A stretch of DNA of 64,000 nt, taken from positions 310,001 through 374,000 of the forward strand of contig NZ_AUDJ01000001.1 of the NCBI RefSeq assembly GCF_000425405.1. Direction: 5' to 3'. This document shows, in pieces, positions 10,041-17,661 of the stretch. A program made the translations under genes and the position numbers. The stretch's first letter is position 1. Each line of letters starts with the position of its first letter. The notes below the pieces were generated by a model that had not been told where the DNA came from, did no database searches, and worked only from the letters and a program-made list of their open reading frames with translations. The stretch comes from Ferrimonas kyonanensis DSM 18153 (GTDB taxonomy: Bacteria > Pseudomonadota > Gammaproteobacteria > Enterobacterales > Shewanellaceae).

Positions 10041-10589
10041 ATGAACTGGATTGTACTGAAATCGGTGAATTTTCAGTTTGAAACTGCAGTTATTGGTACT
10101 TCTGTGGGGTTTCAAGATATTTGTCGCCATCAGTTCTTTGACTATCACGTATCTGATGAGTCGCTAAAAAGTTTGGCAAGCATGTTTGTGGTCTCCAAAT
10201 TTGATAGCAAACACATAAAACATATCGAACTGCTTTGGCGTGACCGACGGCACTCTAATTTCCAGTGTTTTGACCTCATTGATGATGGTGAGTACGTCGG
10301 TGCCATCATTGTCTGCAGTGCAAGTGATCCTGCAGTTCATGTTTTGGGGAATGGCAATAAGTTGAGCCAGCATTTGAGTCTGTCGAGCTTTAGAAAGATA
10401 AGAAGTAACAACAAGACCCGGATTATTGTTAATTTGACTGCCCTTGGATTGAGCACGGGTGAAATATCCCACCTGATGAATCTCACCAGTCGAGGTGTTG
10501 ATTATCACCTGGAAAAAGCGAAACAAAGGCTTGGTGCTACCAATAAAGCAAATTTGGTATTTAAAGCCAATCAGTACGGTTGGTTATGA
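10041..10589 (+). CDS. Orphan LuxR-type helix-turn-helix regulator
   Basis: A 182-residue regulator. The C-terminal 60 residues form a LuxR/FixJ-type DNA-binding domain: ALGLSTGEISHLMNLTSRGV, YHLEKAKQRLGATNKANLV. The N-terminal 110 residues are unrecognised; they are too short and too divergent to call an acyl-homoserine lactone domain, and no receiver aspartate is visible. The start ATG at 10041 follows GGAAGAGG. An upstream extension to 9918 has no ribosome site. No synthase gene is near, so it is an orphan. Base composition is clearly more AT-rich than the flanking genes, hinting at acquisition. The cytochrome gene follows 73 bases downstream and is the obvious candidate target. Confidence 0.75.
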   Translation: MNWIVLKSVNFQFETAVIGTSVGFQDICRHQFFDYHVSDESLKSLASMFVVSKFDSKHIKHIELLWRDRRHSNFQCFDLIDDGEYVGAIIVCSASDPAVHVLGNGNKLSQHLSLSSFRKIRSNNKTRIIVNLTALGLSTGEISHLMNLTSRGVDYHLEKAKQRLGATNKANLVFKANQYGWL

Positions 10590-10662
10590 ACTCTACCCAT
10601 ATCATGGAGGAACAGAAATAACCCGATTGCCAACCTATTACCTACCCATATAAAAAATTAAG

Positions 10663-12636
10663 ATGATGATGAATACAAATAAAATGCCTGCTGCCATAGC
10701 GTTACTGTCGCTACTGGCCCTTAGCGGTTGTGGATCCGATTCGGACTCAAGCTCTGATCCACAACGCCCGATTGCTGATACTGATAAAGTCCATGAAAGC
10801 CTAGAGGTGGCCGTTACCCCGAAATCGGAATTAGAGGGAACCATCAATGTCTACCTTGGCCACTGGTACCCGTGCTCCGACCTGCATCCAGAGATGTGTA
10901 CCCAAGATGCCGATCTGAATGACTTGCCGGCCATCGGGGTTCATGGTGATGAGAACGATCCTAACTGGCTGACTTACGGCCGAGGGAATCCAAACGGAAC
11001 CTACAACAAGGAACATAACCGCCTGACGGCCAGGCCTGCGGCGGGGGCTGACGACTACAGCATGAAGATCAGCGCCGCCGAGCTTAAGCGTTTTGCGGCC
11101 GAATCCGTGCGCAGCGATCTCTTCATTCCCCGCCAGTACTCCGCGCTGGATGTGGTGTTGTATGTCTCCTCCATTCGAGATGATTTCGAAGTCACCCTGG
11201 GTGAATTCAACGAGGAGATGAATACCTATGAATTTACCACGTCGTTTGATGCCAATAATGACGGCGATTACGACGATGAAGGTGATTATAAGGACAGCAA
11301 AAACTGGTACGCGAGTATGTTGTACAGCGGCGGCGATGCCAAAAAAAGCAATGGTCAGCCTACCTTAGAGCCTTTTTATGATCGTATGGATGAGCTTTGG
11401 GTCAAAGAGGGCATGCACATTCGCTTTCAGCCCGAGTCCAGCATCATGACTGCCCGGCGTCAGCAAACTTTAAAGGCCGAAGTGGCGCGTTTTCATGCCG
11501 CCGGAGATAAGGTGGTTCTGCCTGAATTGCGCGTGGACTTTGGCGATGGACGCGGTCCACAGGTTGTGGCTCAGAACGTGGAGGTGAAGCCGCACAATTT
11601 GCGCCCGGACGTATTCCAAAAAGGGGTTATTACTGTCTTGGATGTCGCGCTAACCGCTCACGACGAGTATGGGGTTAAATTTGGCGTCACTTTCTGGCCG
11701 ACCATTGCCACCAACGCCGATGTGGGCTCCTACGCGGTGACCGCCATCGATGAGCAACGAGCCCACGGCTTTTACGGGTGGACCTTGTATCGCGGTGAAG
11801 ACTTCACCAGCAATGATTTCTTCTATCACCCGAATAAGGAGTGGCCAGTTGCCAAAGACGTACAAACGGATACGGAGTTCGGACGTGTGTGTGAGTTTCT
11901 GCGTGATGATGATGGCAACTTAAACCAGGCCGCCGCGCAGGAGTGCATCGATAATTGGTTCAATCTGTTTGGCGGTAAGAATACGCACCGAATGGCCGAT
12001 ACGGTGCCTATGGTCATGCCGCAGCAATACGTAATGTTCGAATGGTTTGCCAACATGGAAAACGCCTGGGAAATGGCCCATCGAAACTATGGCCCGGACG
12101 GCCAGTTCCCCATTTATGACATCGAGCGAGCGGTCGCTCCTTTGGATGAAAACCACTTTGGCTGGAAGGTCGCCGACTGTGCTCAGTGCCACAGCCTGGA
12201 TAACATCCACCTAAACGGTGACTCTCCGACCCTGCCGGAACAAAGCGAACCTTACTACTGCGCGTCGTGTCACGGCAGTAACGGCGCTCCTGTTGGCCAT
12301 GGTGAAGAAGCGCGCTGTTTCTGGTGTCACTCTGAAGATAAGTTGATGCCAAATCACGGCGAGGCTTCTCAGAAAATGTACTTCGATGACACAGAGTGCT
12401 CGGGCGTTACCAAGCAGAAGAAGATTGATATCGGAGGCTACTACGGTCCCTGTGCCGATGCGGTTAAGACTGCCTCGCCCGATTTCCATCGAGAGGTTAA
12501 GGATTTCGCCGATAACTCAACGTTCTATCGCTTACTGCCTGCGGAGAAGCGTATTACCTATGGGAATAATGACTGGCGCACCAGCGAAAGCTTCCCAGAC
12601 CCATACTCCTGTATGACATGTCACCCGAATCAGTGA
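10663..12636 (+). CDS. Tetrahaem c-type cytochrome lipoprotein, uncharacterised
   Basis: A 657-residue predicted lipoprotein: signal MMMNTNKMPAAIALLSLLAL with lipobox LSGC, lipid cysteine near residue 23, then a Ser/Asp-rich tether. Four haem-binding CXXCH motifs lie only in the C-terminal quarter, with first cysteines at about 506 (CAQCH), 533 (CASCH), 552 (CFWCH) and 650 (CMTCH). The large N-terminal part (about 40-480) has no haem motif and includes an acidic run DANNDGDYDDEGD near 204, like a calcium-binding loop. I do not recognise the N-terminal family. It is not a decahaem MtrC/OmcA. Likely an envelope electron-transfer protein or enzyme needing Ccm maturation. Three tandem ATGs make the start uncertain by two codons. 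A strong terminator follows. Confidence 0.78.
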   Translation: MMMNTNKMPAAIALLSLLALSGCGSDSDSSSDPQRPIADTDKVHESLEVAVTPKSELEGTINVYLGHWYPCSDLHPEMCTQDADLNDLPAIGVHGDENDPNWLTYGRGNPNGTYNKEHNRLTARPAAGADDYSMKISAAELKRFAAESVRSDLFIPRQYSALDVVLYVSSIRDDFEVTLGEFNEEMNTYEFTTSFDANNDGDYDDEGDYKDSKNWYASMLYSGGDAKKSNGQPTLEPFYDRMDELWVKEGMHIRFQPESSIMTARRQQTLKAEVARFHAAGDKVVLPELRVDFGDGRGPQVVAQNVEVKPHNLRPDVFQKGVITVLDVALTAHDEYGVKFGVTFWPTIATNADVGSYAVTAIDEQRAHGFYGWTLYRGEDFTSNDFFYHPNKEWPVAKDVQTDTEFGRVCEFLRDDDGNLNQAAAQECIDNWFNLFGGKNTHRMADTVPMVMPQQYVMFEWFANMENAWEMAHRNYGPDGQFPIYDIERAVAPLDENHFGWKVADCAQCHSLDNIHLNGDSPTLPEQSEPYYCASCHGSNGAPVGHGEEARCFWCHSEDKLMPNHGEASQKMYFDDTECSGVTKQKKIDIGGYYGPCADAVKTASPDFHREVKDFADNSTFYRLLPAEKRITYGNNDWRTSESFPDPYSCMTCHPNQ

Positions 12637-12659
12637 TGATTCGTTAACAGAGTGACTCA

Positions 12660-12690
12660 AATGCCAGAGCCGTTATGCTCTGGCATTTTT
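12660..12690 (+). terminator. Rho-independent terminator after the cytochrome gene
   Basis: An 11-bp perfect stem (AATGCCAGAGC at 12660-12670 with GCTCTGGCATT at 12677-12687) has a six-base loop, followed by T residues. The flanking A-rich side lets it also work for the convergent LysR gene. Confidence 0.85.
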
Positions 12691-12716
12691 CATGTTGAGG
12701 TGTATTGCAGCAAGCC

Positions 12717-13613
12717 TTACAGGTTGGGCAGGGCGTTTAGGAAGGCTGTTAACTCATCGGTAAACACCTTCACTCGGTGGGGGCGATGCTGACGAGACGG
12801 GTAGATGGCGTACATGACGTTCTGGTTGTAGATATCATCGGAAAACAGACGCACATACTGGTTCTTTGGCAGGTTTCGAAATGCGCCATTGGGCAGGCAG
12901 GCGACACCCAGATTTTCTGATACCATTTTTGCCAGCACGTCGGGCAGATCGGAAGTGATGCGAGTTGAAGTGATAAATTCACCACTCAATCCTTGGCCGT
13001 TGTCCCACTGTTGCTTGCCTTGGCGGTAACTGGTGTCTATCTGCAGTTGCAAATAGGGGTAATTCGATAATTCGCTTGGGTGTTTCGGCACACCATATTG
13101 TTCCAATAAGCCCTTGCCGGCAAAGAAGTGTCGTTTACCCTGGAAAATGAGCTTGGCAACCAGGGAGGTGTCATTGGGTAAATTAGGGCTAATGGCGATG
13201 TCGTAGTTATGCAGAGTTTCAATGCGGCGACCGTGACTCCCTTTCACGCTAAGTTCAACATTCGGATAACGCTTCATAAAGGGTGCCAAAAATTCACCGG
13301 CTAAAATGTTGCCAAACGTGGGTGGCACCATCAGGCCAATGGGGCCACGAACTTCTTGCTTGTCGTTGACCAGGTTACGAATGTTGTCTTCTTCACTCAA
13401 CAGTATTTCTACCCGCTTCAGAATGGCGGTGCCCTGACTGGTGGTGTGAAACTCTCTGCCACCGCGGTGAAACAGTTGGGTGTTCAGCTCATCTTCCAGG
13501 CTTTTAATCTTACGGCTTATGGATGAGGCGGTGATGTCGAGAATCTCAGAAGCACGAGCAATACTCTGCGTCTTGGCCACCACCATAAAGACTCTAAGTG
13601 CACCTAAATTCAT
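12717..13613 (-). CDS. LysR-family transcriptional regulator
   Basis: A 298-residue LysR-type regulator. The winged helix-turn-helix at residues 1-60 reads MNLGALRVFMVVAKTQSIAR, with SSISRKIKSLEDELNTQLFH completing it. The effector domain (about 90-295) has the usual two-lobe periplasmic-binding-protein fold (GPIGLMVPPTFGNILAGEFL). The ATG at 13613 has GAGGT upstream. It is convergent with the cytochrome gene and its upstream side faces an empty 0.6-kb region, so its target is not evident from context. Composition is moderately AT-rich, like the preceding island. Confidence 0.9.
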   Translation of the reverse strand: MNLGALRVFMVVAKTQSIARASEILDITASSISRKIKSLEDELNTQLFHRGGREFHTTSQGTAILKRVEILLSEEDNIRNLVNDKQEVRGPIGLMVPPTFGNILAGEFLAPFMKRYPNVELSVKGSHGRRIETLHNYDIAISPNLPNDTSLVAKLIFQGKRHFFAGKGLLEQYGVPKHPSELSNYPYLQLQIDTSYRQGKQQWDNGQGLSGEFITSTRITSDLPDVLAKMVSENLGVACLPNGAFRNLPKNQYVRLFSDDIYNQNVMYAIYPSRQHRPHRVKVFTDELTAFLNALPNL

Positions 13614-14239
13614 TATCCAGTTACCTCGTTGAGTGTAAAAGTACTGAGATTATTCATTGTCTGAAAACGCATAACTTTGGTTATTATAGGTTTTTAGCTG
13701 ATGAGTCAGTGGTGAATAAACCTGGGCTAAGCGAGCGTATCTGTAAAACACAGAAAAAGTCGCTATTGGTTTTATATTTATTGATCTAAATACCGGCCCA
13801 TTGTACGACGAACTGAACATTAGTTCAGGTGTACAGATCACTGATGCCAAAACAAACCAAAGCGCGGGGCGAAAATAGCCGCTGCCGTGTTACTGGGTGG
13901 CGAGGGCCCAGAGGAATTACGGGGTTGAGTGGACAGGGAGACCGCATTGGAGTGGCTGGCGACTCATAATTCAGAGCCGTTGCACATTCGAGGTGCGGCT
14001 AACCCGTGTTGGTCGATGGAACTTGGCTGAGAGGCTGGGTATTGCGGCACATGTTTTTTAGGATCGCCAACTCGATCGTATTTACGGTACCGACCAGTGA
14101 ACGCTCCCATATCGGCTTGCGAAGGAGCGTTTATTGCGTCACGACAATGCCCCGCTCTCGCTGCCTTGGTATGGGAGAGCCTACTTTCAGATTTGGGCTT
14201 CAATTCTCGCTTATGCGACCGCGAAACGCCCGTAGAGGA
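13614..14239. other. Gene-poor stretch, possibly degenerate DNA
   Basis: In 626 bases I find no gene that I can support. Short frames exist on both strands but none has a ribosome site or recognisable product. The first 180 bases are AT-rich and hold the LysR promoter. The rest is GC-balanced with an inverted repeat (AACGCTCC at 14100-14107 with GGAGCGTT at 14124-14131). No tRNA, transposase remnant or terminal repeats were recognised. It may be decayed coding sequence. Confidence 0.4.
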
Positions 14240-14629
14240 TCAATCTTGCTGAATCAACTCAACCTTGTAGCCATCGGGATCGGTTACAAAAGCGATGTGG
14301 GTTGAGCCGCCCAGTACTGGCCCGGGTTCGCGGCTGATGTTACCGCCGGCCGCGCGAATTTTATCGCAGGCCGCGTAGATGTCTTCAACACCTAGGGCGA
14401 TGTGGCCAAATGCGTTGCCGTGATCGTAATTGGACTCGCCCCAATTGTAGGTCAGTTCAATAACGGCATGACCTTGGCTTTCTTCACCGTAACCAACGAA
14501 GGCCAGGGTGTAGTGGTAGTCTTTGTTTTCAACCTGACGCAGCAGCGTCATGCCCAGTACGTTGGTGTAAAAGGCGATGGCTTTATCCAGGTCGCCCACG
14601 CGCAGCATGGTGTGAAGCAGTTGTGCCAT
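14240..14629 (-). CDS. gloA: Lactoylglutathione lyase (glyoxalase I)
   Basis: A 129-residue cytoplasmic metalloenzyme converting the methylglyoxal-glutathione hemithioacetal to S-lactoylglutathione. It matches E. coli GloA closely ([41 protein letters not shown]). The four metal ligands are present at His6, Glu58, His76 and Glu124. The short bacterial form with this pattern is usually nickel-activated. The terminator is unclear. It lies downstream of another VOC-family gene on the same strand, 82 bases apart, with a hairpin between. Confidence 0.95.
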   Translation of the reverse strand: MAQLLHTMLRVGDLDKAIAFYTNVLGMTLLRQVENKDYHYTLAFVGYGEESQGHAVIELTYNWGESNYDHGNAFGHIALGVEDIYAACDKIRAAGGNISREPGPVLGGSTHIAFVTDPDGYKVELIQQD

Positions 14630-14662
14630 TCGGGTTTCTCCAAGATGGTCTGGATTGGTAAC

Positions 14663-14686
14663 AAGCCAGCATCATGGTGCTGGCTT
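14663..14686 (-). terminator. Possible terminator between the two VOC-family genes
   Basis: A 9-bp perfect inverted repeat (AAGCCAGCA at 14663-14671, TGCTGGCTT at 14678-14686) has a 6-nt loop. The tail after the stem on the minus strand is only weakly T-rich, so termination may be partial. Confidence 0.45.
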
Positions 14687-14711
14687 GAGTTCAGCCGCTG
14701 AGATCGACGAC

Positions 14712-15197
14712 TTACTCGTACTCTGAGGAGTAGGTTTCGGCGTAGGAGTGAGAATACAGCTCGAACAGGTTGCCGAACGGGTCTTCCAGATACACCATCT
14801 TCGCCGGCTTGCTGTCGTCTTCCGGGTGGTAGCGCATAATGTCCATCCGCTGCTTGCCGCCATACTGAATGGTTTTTTCAATGACACCTTCAAAGTCGGT
14901 GGTTTCCAGGCAGAAGTGGAAGATGCCGATGCGAGAGAAGTCGACCTCATGGCGCTCCTGGCGATCCTTCATTTCAAACAGTTCAACGCCGATGCCGTCA
15001 GTCGTCAGCAGGTGGGCGATGTTGAAGCCTTTAAAGCCTTCGCCGAATACCTGAGTGCACATGCGACCGATGGCGGTCTCGCGCTCCTCCAGGACTTCGC
15101 TCTTGCCCATGACCATCTTCAGGCCCAGTGCTTTGGTGTAAAACTCGATGGCCTTGTCCATGTCGGTGACCATGATGCCTACGTGACTCATTTTCAT
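14712..15197 (-). CDS. VOC-family (glyoxalase/dioxygenase superfamily) protein
   Basis: A 161-residue protein with two beta-alpha-beta-beta-beta modules of the vicinal oxygen chelate fold. The first half begins MSHVGIMVTDMDKAIEFYTK and the second contains GIFHFCLETTDFEGV and EDPFGNLFELYSHS. Likely metal ligands are the His of MSHVG, the His of HFCLE and the Glu of LFELYS. It is clearly different from the adjacent GloA and carries a longer C-terminal tail (AETYSSEYE). The substrate is unknown: glyoxalase-like, epimerase or ring-cleavage activities all occur in the family. An imperfect inverted repeat at 15287-15311 lies upstream in its promoter region. Confidence 0.8.
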   Translation of the reverse strand: MKMSHVGIMVTDMDKAIEFYTKALGLKMVMGKSEVLEERETAIGRMCTQVFGEGFKGFNIAHLLTTDGIGVELFEMKDRQERHEVDFSRIGIFHFCLETTDFEGVIEKTIQYGGKQRMDIMRYHPEDDSKPAKMVYLEDPFGNLFELYSHSYAETYSSEYE

Positions 15198-15286
15198 AAT
15201 AGGGTGCTCCAGATTCGTTGTGGTGGTGCGTATCTTGTTTCGATGTGGAGCAGTATAGGAAGGGTCAAAGATATAGTTAAATTATC

Positions 15287-15311
15287 AAATGTGATTTTTA
15301 TGATTACATTT
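15287..15311. promoter_or_regulatory. Imperfect palindrome upstream of the VOC-family gene
   Basis: AAATGTGAT and ATTACATTT form 9-base arms with one mismatch around a 7-base centre. It is in the AT-rich region between the VOC gene and the CAP-domain gene and looks like a regulator site. The arm spacing is too wide for CRP. A TATAAT on the minus strand lies at 15318-15313, next to it. Confidence 0.3.
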
Positions 15312-15496
15312 TATTATATCTTGATTTGAGGAGGCTTGAGTCGAGCCCGGTTCAGCTGGTAGCAGCCTGGTGGCCTATGGACGCTAGCGGCTGCTGACTA
15401 TTAGTCGCTATTCTCTCTCGTTGATACTTCACCTGGAGCGTGCCAATATCTCAGCTTACTGCGTTAGTAGGGTTACTGAATGTGCTTTTAGGGGGG

Positions 15497-16015
15497 ATGA
15501 TGTTGCGGTTTGGGCTGATACTGGTGACAATCGTCGCACAGGGCGAAGTAGGCATGGCTGTGGCTGCTGATGGTAACGGCTTGAATCAATGCCGGGATAA
15601 TCTGCCTGAACTGATAGAGCGCATCAACGAGGTTCGGACCAGTGGACAACTGTGCGGGGGGCGTCGATACCCGGCAGTGGCTCCGCTGCAAGCCCATGGC
15701 TTGTTGCAACAAGCAGCCTGGGAACACGCCTCTAACATGGCTAACTACAATTTTCTCAGCCATACCGGTCTGGATGGCAGCGATGTGGGTCAACGTGTTA
15801 CTGCTTTGGGGTATGAATGGCAGTTTGTCGGTGAGAACATTGCCGCCGGCCAGCCTAATGTGGATACCGCAGTCAAAGAGTGGCTGGCCAGTCCCGGCCA
15901 TTGTCAAAACCTGATGTCATCGGAATACCGGGAAACCGGAGTCGCCTGTGTTGCCAACCCAGATTCGGAATACGGCTACTACTGGACTCAGGTATTTGCA
16001 GTGGGGTTCGAGTGA
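15497..16015 (+). CDS. Secreted CAP-domain (SCP/PR-1-like) protein
   Basis: A 172-residue exported protein with one CAP domain. Signature motifs are LLQQAAWEHASNMANYNFLS, HTGLDGSDVGQRV, GENIAAGQP and WLASPGHCQNLMSSEYRE with TGVAC. Two His and two Glu form the usual CAP cavity. Bacterial CAP proteins are envelope or secreted proteins of unclear function, some binding lipids or acting as proteases. The N-terminus MMLRFGLILVTIVAQG is a signal peptide. ATG 15497 (or 15500) directly follows AGGGGGG; a GTG at 15440 gives 19 more residues with a weaker site. It is a single gene with no obvious partner. Confidence 0.8.
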   Translation: MMLRFGLILVTIVAQGEVGMAVAADGNGLNQCRDNLPELIERINEVRTSGQLCGGRRYPAVAPLQAHGLLQQAAWEHASNMANYNFLSHTGLDGSDVGQRVTALGYEWQFVGENIAAGQPNVDTAVKEWLASPGHCQNLMSSEYRETGVACVANPDSEYGYYWTQVFAVGFE

Positions 16016-16413
16016 TTATGATGGTAAATATTGCTCTGTTTGGCTTCTATAGTCACTCAGTTAATAGGTGACTCAATAACTTAAGCCATCACTCGGTGCT
16101 TAGTGAATTATACAATTCAAACATCAATAACAGTTCTTATCAATGATATGATGCTTATTGTTACCATAGAGTCTGCGTTCTACTTATCTAACCCTTGCTA
16201 GCCGCTATTTTAGCTGTGAGTGGTTGTGATTGATTGTGACTTCTATCGAATTGCTGTTCTGGTTTGTTGATGCGCCGTATCTATAACCTGCTGATTAATA
16301 TTGTTATTATTGTTTTTTGATGTGTGTGTTTGTGATCTTTTGTTATTCACGAGTATAGTCGTAATTTCTTTGCTACCTTTCTTTCATTCGTTGAGTGAAT
16401 CAGGACAAGGAAG
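16016..16413. other. AT-rich region upstream of the bacteriocin export operon
   Basis: These 398 bases are markedly AT-rich with runs such as TTGTTATTATTG. No open frame is supported. The region holds a candidate promoter at 16330-16359 and the ribosome site of the adaptor gene. Its composition differs from the core genes and marks the left edge of the accessory locus. Confidence 0.5.
16330..16359 (+). promoter_or_regulatory. Candidate sigma-70 promoter for the export/bacteriocin operon
   Basis: TTGTGA at 16330-16335, an 18-base spacer, then TATAGT at 16354-16359. This lies 54 bases before the adaptor start and is the best -35/-10 pair I see in the region. It was found by eye only. Confidence 0.4.
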
Positions 16414-17661
16414 ATGGCTGGTTTATTTAGAGCACAGGCAATAGAAGCGCAAAAACATCGACTCACGGGAGTCGTGTCTTTGTCTCAGCCAATGTCGATT
16501 CACTATATAGCCTTAAGTCTTGTAGTCTTTACTATTGCGTTGATTGTTTTCCTTCTGACCTCTGAATATGCACGAAAAGAAACGGTTAAGGGGTATCTGA
16601 AGCCAGACAAAGGCATGATTCGTGTGTACTCCGACAGAAGAGGGGCCATTACCGAACTTCATGTTGAGGAGGGGCAAAAGATTGGTAAAGGCGACCCTCT
16701 GATTACCATCACTGACAGCCGTTCCCTTACCTCGGGCGGAGAACTTGAAGATACCCTGATAGAAGAGATCGACAAGCAGATCTCTATCCTTAACAGGGAG
16801 CTTGTTCATCGCAAAGATTTGGAACATAAACAGCAACATAAACTGGCTACAGACATCGATGCTCTAGAGCGCCATATCGATGATCTTGGATTGCAGCTCT
16901 CTCTCATTTCAGAGCGTTTGGAGATCAAAGAAGTTCTTCTAGATAAATCAAAGGAACTGCACCAGAACGGATTTATATCAACATCGGATTTCCACGCCCA
17001 AAAGGAGCAACTGCTGCTGGTGCAACACGCCAAGGAACAGGCTCAGATCGATAAGAACCAGAGTCAGTCCAGGTTGGAACAGCTGCAACAGGAATCTGGA
17101 ATGTTGCCCCACCAACGTTCATTGCAAATCCTTGAGATCGAAAAGAAGTTAACCATTTTTCTTCGACAGCGAACTGAGGTGCAGAACCGGTTTCGCTACG
17201 TCATTCGTGCGACCTCAAACGGAACGGTAACCGCTATTCAAACAGCGATAGGGGAGTACATTTCATCTTCGGTACCGTTAATGAGTGTAATTCCCGAGGG
17301 AGCGGTTTTAGTTGCGGAGTTGCTATTACCGAGTCGCTCAGCAGGATTTGTAAGAAAGGGGGATACAACGCGTCTGCGATTCGACGCCTTTCCTTATCAG
17401 AGATTTGGGTCCATGGCCTCTCATGTTTATCAGGTCGATAAGGTTGTTCTTGAGCAAAATGACAGCCGATTGCCCATTCCAATGAATGAGCCTGTTTATC
17501 GAGTGCAGGCCAAGCTTCCGGTACAAAGTCTGAATGCTTACGGCGAGTCGTTTCAACTGAAAAGCGGCATGCAACTGGAGGCGGACATTATTCTGGAAAG
17601 CCGAAATTTGGTCCAATGGCTGCTGGATCCCATCTATAGCCTGAAAGGGAGGGTTGGGTAA
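16414..17661 (+). CDS. HlyD-type membrane fusion protein of a bacteriocin exporter (CvaA-like)
   Basis: A 415-residue periplasmic adaptor linking an inner membrane ABC exporter to a TolC-like channel. Residues about 29-50 form the single membrane anchor (ALSLVVFTIALIVFLL). A lipoyl/barrel-sandwich half follows (VYSDRRGAITELHVEEGQKI), then a long coiled coil (about 110-240, rich in L, E, Q and K), the second lipoyl half (IRATSNGTVTAIQ) and a C-terminal beta domain. This matches CvaA/MchE-type adaptors used with C39-peptidase ABC exporters. GGACAAGGAAG lies directly before the ATG. It overlaps the exporter gene by one base (TAATG), showing translational coupling. No outer membrane channel gene is nearby, so a housekeeping TolC is probably used. 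Confidence 0.9.
   Translation: MAGLFRAQAIEAQKHRLTGVVSLSQPMSIHYIALSLVVFTIALIVFLLTSEYARKETVKGYLKPDKGMIRVYSDRRGAITELHVEEGQKIGKGDPLITITDSRSLTSGGELEDTLIEEIDKQISILNRELVHRKDLEHKQQHKLATDIDALERHIDDLGLQLSLISERLEIKEVLLDKSKELHQNGFISTSDFHAQKEQLLLVQHAKEQAQIDKNQSQSRLEQLQQESGMLPHQRSLQILEIEKKLTIFLRQRTEVQNRFRYVIRATSNGTVTAIQTAIGEYISSSVPLMSVIPEGAVLVAELLLPSRSAGFVRKGDTTRLRFDAFPYQRFGSMASHVYQVDKVVLEQNDSRLPIPMNEPVYRVQAKLPVQSLNAYGESFQLKSGMQLEADIILESRNLVQWLLDPIYSLKGRVG

Noticed and set aside
13598-14305. Several short frames on both strands in the gene-poor stretch
   Set aside because: None has a ribosome site, plausible composition or family resemblance. The longest (about 79-99 codons) look random.
16330-16352. CRP-like site overlapping the candidate bacteriocin operon promoter (TGTGA ... 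TCAC)
   Set aside because: The half-sites are separated by 11 bases, not 6, so it does not fit CRP.
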